A stretch of DNA of 64,000 bases from DASSUW01 sp963789005 (GCA_963789005.1 CAWBIZ010000011.1:186001-250000), one strand, 5' to 3'; shown: positions 51,189-59,406, counted from the stretch's first letter. The notes: generated by a model not told the origin, from the letters alone. Translations and numbers: made by a program.

Positions 51189-52105
51189 TCTGGATCGCCC
51201 TCGCCATCGCCGCGTCGCTGGCGGCGGGGGTCGAGGCCGAGCGACGCGCGGGCGCCCGTGCCGGCGAGTGGGCGCGCGGGATCCTCAAGGTCCTGCTCTA
51301 CGGCGTGATGCCGTTCGTCGCGTTCTTCAACATCGCGCGGCTGGAGGTGAGCGCCGACGTCGGCGTCGGCATCGTCCTCGGGTGGGCGGCGCTCGTGCTG
51401 GCGGCGCTCGTGGCCTGGCTCGTCGGGCGGCGGCTGCTGCACCTCGAGCGGCCCACCGCCGGCGTGCTCGCGATCGTCGCCCTGCAGGCGAACACCGGGC
51501 TGCTCGGGATCGCGGTCACCGCCGCGCTGCTTGGCTTCGACGACGTCTCCGAGGCGGTGGCCTACGACGCGCTGGTCCAGCAGCCGGTGTTCTTCGTCGG
51601 CTCGTTCGCGATCGCCGCCGCCACCGGGACCAAGGCGGGCGAGACGGTGCGGCAGCGGATCCGCGCGTTCTTCGTCCGCAACCCGCCGCTGGCGGCCGTC
51701 GCGCTCGCGCTGGTCGCGCCCGACGCCCTCGCGCCCGATGTGCTCGTCGACATCTCGCGCGCGCTGATCCTCGCCGTCCCCGTGCTCGGCTTCTTCGCGA
51801 TCGGCGTCACGCTGGCCGAAGAGGCCGAGGAGGGAGCGCTGAAGTTCCCGCCGCCGCTGAGCGCGCCGATCGGCGCGGCGATCGTGGTCCGGCTGCTGCT
51901 CGCGCCCGCGCTGCTCGTCGTGCTTGCGGCGCCGTTCATCGACCTGCCGGCGGCGTTCCTGCTCGTCGCCACGATGCCGGCGGGGCTGCACATCGTCGTG
52001 CTCGCGCACGTGTACGGGCTCGACGTGCCGTTCGCCGCCGGTGCGATCGTGTGGACGACGATGATCTCCGTGCCCGTGCTGCTGGCCGCGTCCTTCGTCG
52101 CCTGA
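51185..52105 (+). CDS. AEC-family (auxin efflux carrier-type) transporter
   Basis: A 306-residue membrane protein with about ten helices, starting IWIALAIAASLAAGVEAERRAG. It has the family glycine/proline-containing segment VLLYGVMPFVAFFNIARLEV, LQANTGLLGIAVTAALLGFDDVSEAVAYDALVQQPVFFVGSFAIA, and a C-terminal MPAGLHIVVLAHVYGLDVPFAAGAIVWTTMISVPVLLA. The family exports carboxylates or other anions in bacteria. The start is TTG 51185, overlapping the upstream stop (TTGA). The dtd gene starts at its stop codon (TGATG). Confidence 0.82.
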   Translation: MIWIALAIAASLAAGVEAERRAGARAGEWARGILKVLLYGVMPFVAFFNIARLEVSADVGVGIVLGWAALVLAALVAWLVGRRLLHLERPTAGVLAIVALQANTGLLGIAVTAALLGFDDVSEAVAYDALVQQPVFFVGSFAIAAATGTKAGETVRQRIRAFFVRNPPLAAVALALVAPDALAPDVLVDISRALILAVPVLGFFAIGVTLAEEAEEGALKFPPPLSAPIGAAIVVRLLLAPALLVVLAAPFIDLPAAFLLVATMPAGLHIVVLAHVYGLDVPFAAGAIVWTTMISVPVLLAASFVA

Positions 52106-52524
52106 TGCGCGCGCTCGTGCAGCGCGTGAGCCGGGCGTCGGTGGACGTCGAGGGCGAGCGGGTGGCGGAGATCGGCCCGGGGCTGCTCGTGCTGCTCGGC
52201 GTCACGCACGACGACACCGAGGCGGACGCCGACCGCCTGGCCGACAAGGTTCGCGCCCTGCGGATCTTCCCCGACGGCGAGGGCCGCATGAACGAGCCGC
52301 TCGGCGACCGCGAGGTGCTCTGCGTGTCCCAGTTCACGCTCTACGGCGACGCCCGCAAGGGCAACCGGCCGGCCTACGTGGCCGCCGCGCGGCCCGAGCA
52401 CGCCGAGCCGCTGTACGAGCGCTTCTGTACGCGGCTGGATGCGCGGCGCGGCGTCTTCGGAGCGATGATGGACGTCGCGCTCGTCAACGACGGTCCCGTG
52501 ACGCTGCTCGTCGAAGTTCCGTAG
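52105..52524 (+). CDS. dtd: D-aminoacyl-tRNA deacylase
   Basis: A 139-residue DTD1 protein. Its start RALVQRVSRASVDVEGERVAEIGPGLLVLLGVTHDDTEADADRLADKV is typical. The conserved specificity motifs SQFTLYGD (SQFTL, around residue 75) and the cross-subunit LVNDGPVT (NxGPVT) are both present. It removes D-amino acids from mischarged tRNA. It is the last gene of the four-gene run that begins with the thioredoxin-like protein. Stop TAG is at 52522-52524, within the next gene's TAGGCT box. Confidence 0.95.
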   Translation: MRALVQRVSRASVDVEGERVAEIGPGLLVLLGVTHDDTEADADRLADKVRALRIFPDGEGRMNEPLGDREVLCVSQFTLYGDARKGNRPAYVAAARPEHAEPLYERFCTRLDARRGVFGAMMDVALVNDGPVTLLVEVP

Positions 52525-52536
52525 GCTGCCGCGCTC

Positions 52537-53157
52537 ATGCCGCCCGAGGACCGCTTCGTCTGCCGCTTCGCCGCCGAGCCCCCGCAGGACCCGCTGCCCT
52601 ATGGCCGCTGGGCCGACACGCTGCAGGCCGAGTTCCTCGCCGCCGCGCTGCGGATCGACACCGAGGGCGCCGAGCTGGGCGAGCCGGGGTCGATGACCTG
52701 GTTCCCCGACCGCACGTGGGCGGGCCGCACGTTCGTCCCCGTGACGACGCGCACGGGCAACGACCTCGACCTCTTCGGCTACGTCTCCTTCACGCCCGGC
52801 GACGAGGACTCCGAGCCCGGCGACTTCTACTCGTGGGCCGACTTCACCGACGAGACCGCCGACCGCCACCCCGAGTGGGAGATGGACCTCTGCGAGGAGG
52901 TGATCGGCGGCTGGCGCGGCGAGAACGGCAAGGTCGCCGCGATGACGCTCGTGTGGGGCGTCCCGCTCGTGCGCGGCGGCGCGATGGCCACCGCCGAGCT
53001 GGCCGGCCTGACCGTCGACCAGTGCCGCGTGGCCGAGAACCGCTACACGCTGATCGCGCCCGACGCGTACCGCGAGGACTACCTCGAGATCGTCCTCTAC
53101 GACGACTCCGGCGGCGAGCTCGCCCGCGAGTCGCTGTACGAGGACGACGGCACGTAG
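52537..53157 (+). CDS. Uncharacterised acidic protein
   Basis: A 206-residue soluble, strongly acidic protein with no signal peptide. I do not recognise its family. It is rich in Asp and Glu and in aromatic residues, with strand-like pieces such as WAGRTFVPVTTRTGNDLDLFGYVSF and ENRYTLIAPDAYREDYLEIVLYD. A TAGGCT -10 box (52522-52527) lies 9 nt before the ATG, giving a very short leader. It converges with clpP, whose coding region extends 61 bp into its 3' end; one of the two 3' limits may be shorter in reality. Confidence 0.65.
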   Translation: MPPEDRFVCRFAAEPPQDPLPYGRWADTLQAEFLAAALRIDTEGAELGEPGSMTWFPDRTWAGRTFVPVTTRTGNDLDLFGYVSFTPGDEDSEPGDFYSWADFTDETADRHPEWEMDLCEEVIGGWRGENGKVAAMTLVWGVPLVRGGAMATAELAGLTVDQCRVAENRYTLIAPDAYREDYLEIVLYDDSGGELARESLYEDDGT

Positions 53158-53741
53158 CCGTTCCTCGAGCCCATCACCCGATCGACGAGCCCGTAGTCGC
53201 GCGCCTCCTCCGGCGTGAAGAAGCGGTCGCGCTCGAGCGCGTCGGCCACCTCCTCGACCGGGCGGCCGGTGTGCTCGGCGTAGATCTCCTCGATCCGTCG
53301 GCGCAGCGCGAGCGTCTCGCGCGCGTGGATCTGGATGTCGGTCGCCTGGCCCTGGAAGCCGCCGCTCGGCTGGTGCACGAGGATGCGGGAGTTCGGCAGC
53401 GCCGCCCGCTTTCCGGGAGCGCCGCCGGCGAGGATCAGCGAGCCCATCGACATCGCGATCCCGCAGCACGTGGTCGCCACGTCGGGCTTGATGAAGCGCA
53501 TCGTGTCGTAGATCGCGAGGCCGGCGTAGACGACACCGCCCGGGCAGTTGACGTACAGCTGGATGTCCTTCTCCGGGTCCTCGGCCTCGAGGTGCAGGAG
53601 CTGGGCGACGACGAGGTTGGCGACGGCGTCGTCGACCGCGCTGCCGAGGAAGACGACGCGCTCGCGCAGCAGCCGGGAGTAGATGTCGAACGACCGCTCG
53701 CCGCGCGAGTCCTGCTGGACGACGACGGGAACCAGGGGCAT
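53097..53741 (-). CDS. clpP: ATP-dependent Clp protease proteolytic subunit
   Basis: A 214-residue ClpP. It begins MPLVPVVVQQDSRGERSFDIYSRLLRERVVFLGSAVDD. The substrate-channel region VNCPGGVVYAGLAIYDTMRFI and catalytic Ser in GIAMSMGSLILAGG are present, with His in ILVHQPSGGFQGQATDIQIHA and Asp in LERDRFFTPEEARDYGLVD. Two Cys flank the Ser loop (CCG), slightly unusual. The start has a Shine-Dalgarno AAGGAGA. Most actinobacteria have two adjacent clpP genes; here only one is seen. Its promoter region contains ArsR-type operator sites, so it may respond to the neighbouring regulator. The C-terminal 20 residues overlap the convergent acidic-protein gene. Confidence 0.93.
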   Translation of the reverse strand: MPLVPVVVQQDSRGERSFDIYSRLLRERVVFLGSAVDDAVANLVVAQLLHLEAEDPEKDIQLYVNCPGGVVYAGLAIYDTMRFIKPDVATTCCGIAMSMGSLILAGGAPGKRAALPNSRILVHQPSGGFQGQATDIQIHARETLALRRRIEEIYAEHTGRPVEEVADALERDRFFTPEEARDYGLVDRVMGSRNGYVPSSSYSDSRASSPPESS

Positions 53742-53761
53742 CGGGGTCTCCTTGAGTGAAA

Positions 53762-53779
53762 CGCAACCGCATAGTTGCG
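53762..53779. promoter_or_regulatory. ArsR-type operator site 1
   Basis: CGCAAC-CGCATA-GTTGCG, perfect 6-bp inverted arms with a 6-bp spacer. It is nearer clpP (20 bp from its ATG) than the SRPBCC gene. The same arm pair recurs at 53801-53818, and the adjacent ArsR protein is the natural ligand. Confidence 0.7.
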
Positions 53780-53800
53780 CGTTCAGCCCATGGTACTATG

Positions 53801-53818
53801 CGCAACCCATGAGTTGCG
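53801..53818. promoter_or_regulatory. ArsR-type operator site 2 containing the start codon
   Basis: CGCAAC-CCATGA-GTTGCG has the same arms and spacing as site 1, 39 bp away. The ATG of the SRPBCC gene (53809-53811) lies in the spacer, and the TACTAT -10 (53794-53799) is just upstream, so occupancy would cover the predicted transcription start. Confidence 0.7.
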
Positions 53819-54147
53819 TGACCCGTGAGATCGTCCTCCCCGTGCCCCGCGAGCGCGCCTGGGAGCTGGTGACCGACGAGGCCGAGCTGCGCGAGTGGCT
53901 CGCCGACGAGGTCGAGTTCGAGCCCGAGGAAGGCGCGCCGCTGCGCTTCGACGACCGCGAGGGCGTCGTCGAGCGCGTCGAGCCCGGCGAGCTGATCGAG
54001 TTCAGCTGGCAGGACTCGCGGGTCGTCTGGCAGCTCGAGGACCACGACGAGGGCACGCGGTTCGTCGTGACCGAGGAGCGCCACGACGTGGCGTGGGGCC
54101 CGAAGCTCACCGCGCTGGCCTCCGCCGCCGCGCTGTGCCCGGCCTGA
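53809..54147 (+). CDS. SRPBCC (AHSA1/START-like) domain protein
   Basis: A 112-residue protein of the SRPBCC/AHSA1 superfamily. It starts TREIVLPVPRERAWELVTDEAELREWLADEVEFEPEEGAPLRF and has GVVERVEPGELIEFSWQD, typical of the short bacterial AHSA1-like proteins with a hydrophobic ligand cavity. The C-terminal helix is abbreviated by overlap with the ArsR gene (13 bp). AHSA1-ArsR pairs are a common toxin-like or stress operon layout. The start sits within an operator. A TACTAT -10 box lies 9 nt upstream. Confidence 0.83.
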   Translation: MSCVTREIVLPVPRERAWELVTDEAELREWLADEVEFEPEEGAPLRFDDREGVVERVEPGELIEFSWQDSRVVWQLEDHDEGTRFVVTEERHDVAWGPKLTALASAAALCPA

Positions 54148-54446
54148 ACGAGGTCTTCGGGGCGCTGGCCGACCCCACGCGCCGCGAGGTCATGCTCTCG
54201 CTCGCCGAGCGGCCCGGCCTGACCGCCTCACATCTCGCGGGAGAGCTCCCGATCACCCGCCAGGCCGTCGCCAAGCACCTCGGCGCGCTCTCCACCGCCG
54301 GGCTCGTGGAGTCGACCCGCGAGGGCCGGGAGACCCGCTACACGCTCACCCCCGCCCCCCTCGCGGACGCGATGGAGTGGATGACCGAGGTCGGAGCGGA
54401 ATGGGACGAGCGGCTGGCGCGGCTGGTCAGGCGGTCTTCGCGGTAG
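54135..54446 (+). CDS. ArsR-family repressor, SRPBCC-associated type
   Basis: A 103-residue winged-helix protein starting at GTG 54135 (MPGLNEVFGALADPTRREVMLSLAE). The helix-turn-helix is LTASHLAGELPITRQAVAKHLGALSTAGLVE and the wing STREGRETRYTLT. There are no metal-binding Cys, so it belongs to the non-metal ArsR group that accompanies AHSA1 proteins. It is translationally coupled to the SRPBCC gene. It probably binds the two CGCAAC-N6-GTTGCG sites and represses its own operon, and possibly clpP. Its 3' end overlaps the convergent oppF by 20 bp. Confidence 0.88.
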   Translation: MPGLNEVFGALADPTRREVMLSLAERPGLTASHLAGELPITRQAVAKHLGALSTAGLVESTREGRETRYTLTPAPLADAMEWMTEVGAEWDERLARLVRRSSR

Positions 54447-55449
54447 GCACGCGCTCGATCACTTCGGCGTCGGTCAGCGGGAAGTGGCAGGCGGCGATGT
54501 TGCCGCCCTCCTTGGCCTCGAGCGGCGGGTCCTCCTGGCGGCAGATCTCCTCCGCCTTCCAGCACCGCGTGTGGAAGCGGCAGGCCGGCGGCGGGTTGGC
54601 GGGCGACGGCACGTCGCCGGCCAGGATCTGGCGCTTCTTGGCCGCCGCCAGGCGCGGCTGCGGCACCGGGACGGCCGACATCAGCGCACCCGTGTACGGC
54701 ATCCGCGGGTGCGCGTAGAGCTGCGCGTTCGTGGCCAGCTCGACGATCCTGCCGAGGTACATGACCGCGATCCGGTCGCACATGTGCCGGACGACCGACA
54801 GGTCGTGCGCGATGAAGATCAGCGTGATCCCCATCTCGCGCTGGAGCTCGCGCAGGAGGTTGAGGATCTGCGCCTGGATCGAGACGTCGAGCGCGGACAC
54901 CGGCTCGTCGGCCACGATCACCTTCGGCTTCAGCGCGAGGGCGCGCGCGACGCCGATGCGCTGCCGTTGGCCGCCCGAGAACTCATGCGGGTAGCGGTTG
55001 TAGTGCTCGGGGTTGAGCCCGACGCGGTCCATCAGGTCCTGCACGGTGCGCTTGCGCTCGCCCTCGCCCGTGGCCAGGCCGTGGATGGCGAACGGCTCGG
55101 AGATGATCGTGCCGACCGTCTTGCGCGGGTTCAGCGACGAGTACGGGTCCTGGAAGATCATCTGCATGCCGCGGCGCAGCTCCTTCAGCCGCTGCCCCTT
55201 GACGGTGGCGATCTCCTCGCCGTCGAGCTTCACCGAGCCGCTCGTCGGGTCCATCAGGCGCAGGAGCAGCCGCGCGGTGGTCGACTTGCCGCAGCCCGAC
55301 TCGCCGACGATCCCGAGCGTCTCGCCGCGCAGCACGTCGAGCGTCACGCCGTCGACCGCCCGCACCGCGCCGACCTGGCGCTGGAGCAACCCCTGGCGGA
55401 TCGGGAAGTGCTTGACCAGGTCGCGGATCTCGAGCAGTACCTCGCTCAT
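54427..55449 (-). CDS. oppF: Oligopeptide/dipeptide ABC transporter ATP-binding protein (OppF type)
   Basis: A 340-residue ABC ATPase. Walker A is GESGCGKSTTARLLLRLMDPT, Q-loop IFQDPYSSLNPR, signature FSGGQRQRIGVARAL, Walker B VIVADEPVSALDV and H-loop IAHDLSVV. The C-terminal oligopeptide-transporter extension has the four-Cys pattern CRFHTRCWKAEEIC ... AACHF seen in OppF/DppF, which may bind a metal cluster. It is the last gene of the opp operon, overlapping oppD by 4 bp, and works with the OppBC permease to drive peptide import. The start ATG 55449 is preceded by the dispersed hairpin repeat. Confidence 0.92.
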   Translation of the reverse strand: MSEVLLEIRDLVKHFPIRQGLLQRQVGAVRAVDGVTLDVLRGETLGIVGESGCGKSTTARLLLRLMDPTSGSVKLDGEEIATVKGQRLKELRRGMQMIFQDPYSSLNPRKTVGTIISEPFAIHGLATGEGERKRTVQDLMDRVGLNPEHYNRYPHEFSGGQRQRIGVARALALKPKVIVADEPVSALDVSIQAQILNLLRELQREMGITLIFIAHDLSVVRHMCDRIAVMYLGRIVELATNAQLYAHPRMPYTGALMSAVPVPQPRLAAAKKRQILAGDVPSPANPPPACRFHTRCWKAEEICRQEDPPLEAKEGGNIAACHFPLTDAEVIERVPTAKTA

Positions 55450-56561
55450 AGGGCAACGTCCCCGCGATGTTCGCCGCCAGGCGAACTCGCAAGGGAATCG
55501 CCGCCAGGCGATTCCCCGATCACGTCGCGGCGCGCCTCGTCGGGCTTGACGCCGGCCTCGAGCTCGGCCCACAGCCTGCGCCGCGTCCCCGACGCGAGCA
55601 GGCATGCGACCGCGTGGCCGGGATCGCCCTCGACCGGCTCGAGCGGCGGCTCGACCTTGCGGTGGGCGTCGCGCACGTACGGGCAGCGCGGGTGGAACGA
55701 GCACCCGCCCGGGAGATGGATGAGCGACGGCGGGCGGCCCGGGATCGGCACCAGCTCGTCGCCGCGCGGCGCGTCCATGCGCGGGATCGAGCTCAGGAGG
55801 CCCCAGGTGTAGGGGTGCTCAGGGGCGTTGAAGATCGTGTCGACCTTGCCCTTCTCGACGATCCGACCGGCGTACATGACGGAGATGTCGTCGGCGACCT
55901 CGGCGACCACGCCGAGGTCGTGGGTGATCACGACGACGGCGGTGTCGAACTCGCTCTGCAGCGTTTCGATCAGCTCGAGGATCTGCGCCTGCACGGTCAC
56001 GTCGAGCGCGGTGGTCGGCTCGTCGGCGATCAGGAGCTTGGGGTCGTTGGCGAGTGCCATCGCGATCATCGCGCGCTGGCGCATGCCGCCCGAGAACTCG
56101 TGCGGATAGGAGTCCGCGCGACGCCGCGGCTCGGGGATCCCGACCAGGGTCAGCATCTCGACGGCGCGGTCGTAGGCCTGGGCCTTGGACACGTCCTTGT
56201 GCGAGCGGATCGCCTCCACGATCTGGTTGCCGACCTTGTAGAACGGGTGCAGCGACGAGAGCGGGTCCTGGAAGATCATCGCGATGTCGTTGCCGCGGAT
56301 CGCGCGCAGGTCCTCGTCGGACGCGCCCAGCAGGTCCTTGCCGTCGAAGCGCACCGTGCCGGAGATCTTCGCGTTGCGCGCCCTCGTGAGGCCCATGACC
56401 GTGAGCGAGGAGACCGACTTGCCCGAGCCCGACTCGCCCACGATGCCGAGCGTGTCGCCGCGGTCGACGGTGTAGGAGATCCCGTCGACGGCCTTGACCA
56501 GGCCGTCCTCGGTCTCGAAGTGCACGCGGAGGTCCTCGACCTCGAGCAGCGGATCAGCCAT
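55446..56561 (-). CDS. oppD: Oligopeptide ABC transporter ATP-binding protein (OppD type) with repeat-derived C-terminus
   Basis: A 371-residue ABC ATPase. Walker A is GESGSGKSVSSLTVMGL, Q-loop IFQDPLSSLHPF, signature FSGGMRQRAMIAMAL, Walker B LLIADEPTTALDV and H-loop ITHDLGVV. The C-terminal oligopeptide extension has CSFHPRCPY. The final 25 or so residues (ending GESPGGDSLASSPGGEHRGDVAL) are not in the usual family and are encoded by the hairpin repeat at 55462-55514. It overlaps oppB by 1 bp (TGATG) and oppF by 4 bp. Confidence 0.92.
   Translation of the reverse strand: MADPLLEVEDLRVHFETEDGLVKAVDGISYTVDRGDTLGIVGESGSGKSVSSLTVMGLTRARNAKISGTVRFDGKDLLGASDEDLRAIRGNDIAMIFQDPLSSLHPFYKVGNQIVEAIRSHKDVSKAQAYDRAVEMLTLVGIPEPRRRADSYPHEFSGGMRQRAMIAMALANDPKLLIADEPTTALDVTVQAQILELIETLQSEFDTAVVVITHDLGVVAEVADDISVMYAGRIVEKGKVDTIFNAPEHPYTWGLLSSIPRMDAPRGDELVPIPGRPPSLIHLPGGCSFHPRCPYVRDAHRKVEPPLEPVEGDPGHAVACLLASGTRRRLWAELEAGVKPDEARRDVIGESPGGDSLASSPGGEHRGDVAL
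55462..55514 (-). repeat. Dispersed hairpin repeat, copy 1, inside the 3' end of oppD
   Basis: Two hairpins in tandem: GTTCGCC-GCCA-GGCGAAC (55469-55486) and GAATCGCC-GCCA-GGCGATTC (55495-55514), separated by eight bases. Read on the minus strand the order is GAATCGCC..., CTTGCGAGT..., GAACATCGCGG, the same order as copy 2 at 45998. It lies about 12 bp upstream of the oppF ATG and is translated as the OppD tail. Confidence 0.65.
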
Positions 56562-57529
56562 CAGAAGCGCACCCGTGGATCGATGAAGGCGTACACGATG
56601 TCCACGATCAGGCTCATCATGACGATGAAGAAGGCGCCGAACAGCACCGTGCCCTGGATCACGGGCAGGTCGAAGCGCACGATCGCGTCGTACGCGAAGC
56701 GGCCGATGCCCGGGATGTTGAAGACGGTCTCGGTCAGGATCGCCCCGCCGAGCAGGATCCCGATGTCGAGCCCCAGCAGGGTCACGATCGGGGTGATCGC
56801 CGAGCGCACGCCGTGGCGCAGGATCACGCGCCGCTCGGACAGGCCCTTGGCGCGCGCGGTCCGGATGTAGTCCTCCTGCATCGTGTCGATCAGGTTCCCG
56901 CGCAGGAAGCGCGCGTAGATCGCGGCGAACGCCGCGGCGAGGACGCACCACGGCATGATCAGCGCTCCGGCCTTGCCGAAGAAGCCGCTCGCGTCCTGGT
57001 ACGCCCCGCTGCCGGGCAGGAACCCGAACCGCCCGATGTCCTCGTCGAACAGGAACAGCGCCACCAGCCCGAGGAAGTAGACGGGCGCCGAGATCGCGAT
57101 CAGGGCCAGGCCCATCGTCGTGCGATCGAGCAGCGAGCCCGTCCTGACGGCGGAGATGGTGCCGATCGGGATCGCGATCAGCAGCCACAGGATCACCGCG
57201 CCGGAGGTGAGGAAGATCGTCGCCGGCAGGCGGTCGAGGATCTGCGGCAGGACCTCGGTGTTCGACTGGAACGAGTAGCCGAAGTTCGCGCCGTCGCCGT
57301 CGAGCGGCCAGATGTCCCCGATGTAGCGGAAGAACTGGACGTGCTTCGGGTCGGAGAGCCCGAACTGCACGCGGATCGACTCGATCAGCTCGGGCGACGG
57401 CTGGCGGCCGGCGCGCAGCGCCGCCGGATCGGCCGCGGGCAGGACCGTGAAGATGATGAACGTGATCAGGGTGATCACGAACAGCAGGACGATCACCCAG
57501 GCGAGGCGGCGGACGATGTAGGTGGCCAT
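56561..57529 (-). CDS. oppB: Oligopeptide ABC transporter permease (OppB type)
   Basis: A 322-residue inner-membrane permease with six predicted helices (for example WVIVLLFVITLITFIIFTVLPA and TIFLTSGAVILWLLIAIPIG). The EAA motif equivalent is near EDYIRTARAKGLSERRVILRHGVRSAI, and FNIPGIGRFAYDAI follows. The long N-terminal extracytoplasmic loop is typical of OppB/DppB. Start is ATG 57529. It follows oppA after an intercistronic hairpin and pairs with the OppC permease encoded first in the operon. Confidence 0.92.
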   Translation of the reverse strand: MATYIVRRLAWVIVLLFVITLITFIIFTVLPAADPAALRAGRQPSPELIESIRVQFGLSDPKHVQFFRYIGDIWPLDGDGANFGYSFQSNTEVLPQILDRLPATIFLTSGAVILWLLIAIPIGTISAVRTGSLLDRTTMGLALIAISAPVYFLGLVALFLFDEDIGRFGFLPGSGAYQDASGFFGKAGALIMPWCVLAAAFAAIYARFLRGNLIDTMQEDYIRTARAKGLSERRVILRHGVRSAITPIVTLLGLDIGILLGGAILTETVFNIPGIGRFAYDAIVRFDLPVIQGTVLFGAFFIVMMSLIVDIVYAFIDPRVRF

Positions 57530-57554
57530 GGTGGCTTGTCTAAGGGGAAGGGGA

Positions 57555-57580
57555 GGGGCCCCGCCGTGTGGCGGGGCCCC
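57555..57580 (-). terminator. Intercistronic hairpin between oppA and oppB
   Basis: GGGGCCCCGCC-GTGT-GGCGGGGCCCC forms an 11-bp perfect stem with a 4-nt loop, 6 bp after the oppA stop. On the transcribed strand it is followed by a pyrimidine-rich tract (CTCCCCTTCCCCTT). It is likely a partial terminator or mRNA-stabilising structure that keeps the binding protein in excess over the permease. Confidence 0.7.
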
Positions 57581-57586
57581 GGATTC

Positions 57587-59365
57587 CTACTTGAGCGACG
57601 TGTGCGCCCAGTCCCAGATGCCGTTCGCCTCGTCGATGACGCCCTGGACGTTGGACGACTGGAGCGCAGCGTCCTTGTCCCAGATCCAGTTCACCGTCGC
57701 GGCCTGCTCGGTGACCATGCGGTCGATCTCGGCCCACGCCTCTGCGCGCTCGGCCGGGTCGGTCAGCAGCTTGGCCTCGTTCATCGCCTGGTTGATCTCG
57801 GGAACGTCGAGCTCAGGCCAGTTGACGTTGTTGGTCGGGATGATGTTCTCGCCGTTGAACGTCGGGTCGAGGTAGGTCTGCGGATCGGCGAAGTCCTTGA
57901 TCCAGCCCACGTTCGGGCAGATCGCGGTGTCGGACTTCGGGATGTTGCAGAACTTGTTGTACATCGCGTCGTGCGTGACCTGGCGGAACTGGATGTCGAA
58001 GCCCATGCCGCGCAGCTGCTCGGCAGCGACCTCGGCGGTCTTCGCGCCGACGCCTTCGTTGTCGGCGACCATCAGGAGCTTCTCGCTGCCCTCGTACTTG
58101 CCGGAGGCGTAGCCCGCCTTCTTGAAGTACTCGGCCATCAGCGCCGGGTCGCCCTTCGGGTTCGTCATGAAGTCGATGCCGAAGCCCTCAGCTCCGCCGG
58201 CCTCCTCGTAGCCCGCGAGGCCCGGAGGCAGGTAGTGCGTGGCGATGTCGCCGATCAGCTCGCCGCCGCGCGTCAGGCGCAGGGCGTCGCGGTCCATGCC
58301 GGCCGACACGGCCTTGCGGACGTTGATGTCGTCGAACGGCTTGACCGTCGTGTTGAGCGAGATCCAACGCCCGCTGCCGCCCGGCGTGAGCGCGAGCTGA
58401 TCCTTCTGCCGCGTGATCACCTGCTTGAGGACGGCCGGCGTGGGCGGCTGGTCGCCGGTGATCATGCTCTGGCCGTCGAGGATCTTGCGCGACATCACGG
58501 TCGCGTCGTCGTTGCCCTGCTGGACGTCGATCTCGTCGACGTATGCCGGGCGGTTGTCGAGGCTCTCGTCCCAGTTCGGGTTGCGCACGAGGTGGATGCG
58601 GCGCCCGGCCTCGTAGCCGATCGCCTTGCCCTGCGCGTCGTTCTCGATCATGTACGGGCCCGTCGCCACCTGGTTCTGGCCGTACGTGCTCGTGGTCTCG
58701 GCGTCGAACTCCTTCGCGTACTCCTCAGGCACCGGCGCCGCCAGCGGCATCACGAGCGCCTGGGCGAGGATGCCGCCCGCGCACAGGTCCTCGCCCTCGG
58801 CCTTCGCGAGGTTGAAGACGATCGTCGTGTCGTCCGGCGTCTCGATGCCGGGGATCTTGGTGCCCGGCTTGGCGCCGACCTTGGCGCCGTCGAGCGAGCC
58901 GAAGTACGGGCCGGCGTAGCCGTTGTTGACCGAGTTGAAGAAGCCGCGCTCGATCGCGTACTTGATGTCCTTCGTCGTCACCACGCGATCGACGGGCGGG
59001 GAGAACTTCACGCCCTCCTTGATCTTGACCGTCACCGTGCAGCCGTCCTCGCTGACCTGCGGGTCGCTCTCGGCGAGCTGCGGCTCGTTGACCGCGGCGT
59101 CGTCGACCCGCGGCGCGTACGGCGTCGCCTGCGTCGCCCGGATGATCTGCGTGCCCATCTGGTAGTAGGTGACGCCCGGGTCGATGTTGTCGGTGTCGCC
59201 GGACCACAGGGCGACGAGCTTGCCGCCCTTCTTGCCTTCAGCCGGGGTGCCGGCAGTCGTCCCCTGCTCGCCGGAGTCGTCGTCGTCGCCGCCGCAGGCG
59301 GCGACTCCGAGCATCAGGGCGAGCAGGGCGCCGAGGATGAGTGTCCATCGAGCGGACCGTCGCAT
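57587..59365 (-). CDS. oppA: Oligopeptide ABC transporter substrate-binding lipoprotein (OppA type)
   Basis: A 592-residue extracytoplasmic solute-binding protein, family 5. A lipoprotein signal (LILGALLALMLGVAACGG, lipobox VAAC) is followed by a Gly/Asp linker and the binding domain: GGKLVALWSGDTDNIDPGVTYYQM, then YAIERGFFNSVNNGYAGPYF and a C-terminal FNGENIIPTNNVNWPELDVPEINQAM. Several Cys in the second lobe may form disulfides. The start ATG 59365 has an AAAGGA Shine-Dalgarno. The gene sits between oppC and oppB. Confidence 0.93.
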   Translation of the reverse strand: MRRSARWTLILGALLALMLGVAACGGDDDDSGEQGTTAGTPAEGKKGGKLVALWSGDTDNIDPGVTYYQMGTQIIRATQATPYAPRVDDAAVNEPQLAESDPQVSEDGCTVTVKIKEGVKFSPPVDRVVTTKDIKYAIERGFFNSVNNGYAGPYFGSLDGAKVGAKPGTKIPGIETPDDTTIVFNLAKAEGEDLCAGGILAQALVMPLAAPVPEEYAKEFDAETTSTYGQNQVATGPYMIENDAQGKAIGYEAGRRIHLVRNPNWDESLDNRPAYVDEIDVQQGNDDATVMSRKILDGQSMITGDQPPTPAVLKQVITRQKDQLALTPGGSGRWISLNTTVKPFDDINVRKAVSAGMDRDALRLTRGGELIGDIATHYLPPGLAGYEEAGGAEGFGIDFMTNPKGDPALMAEYFKKAGYASGKYEGSEKLLMVADNEGVGAKTAEVAAEQLRGMGFDIQFRQVTHDAMYNKFCNIPKSDTAICPNVGWIKDFADPQTYLDPTFNGENIIPTNNVNWPELDVPEINQAMNEAKLLTDPAERAEAWAEIDRMVTEQAATVNWIWDKDAALQSSNVQGVIDEANGIWDWAHTSLK

Positions 59366-59406
59366 GGAACGTCCTTTCGTTTCGGTCGTGCTGGGAGGAG
59401 AGGGGG

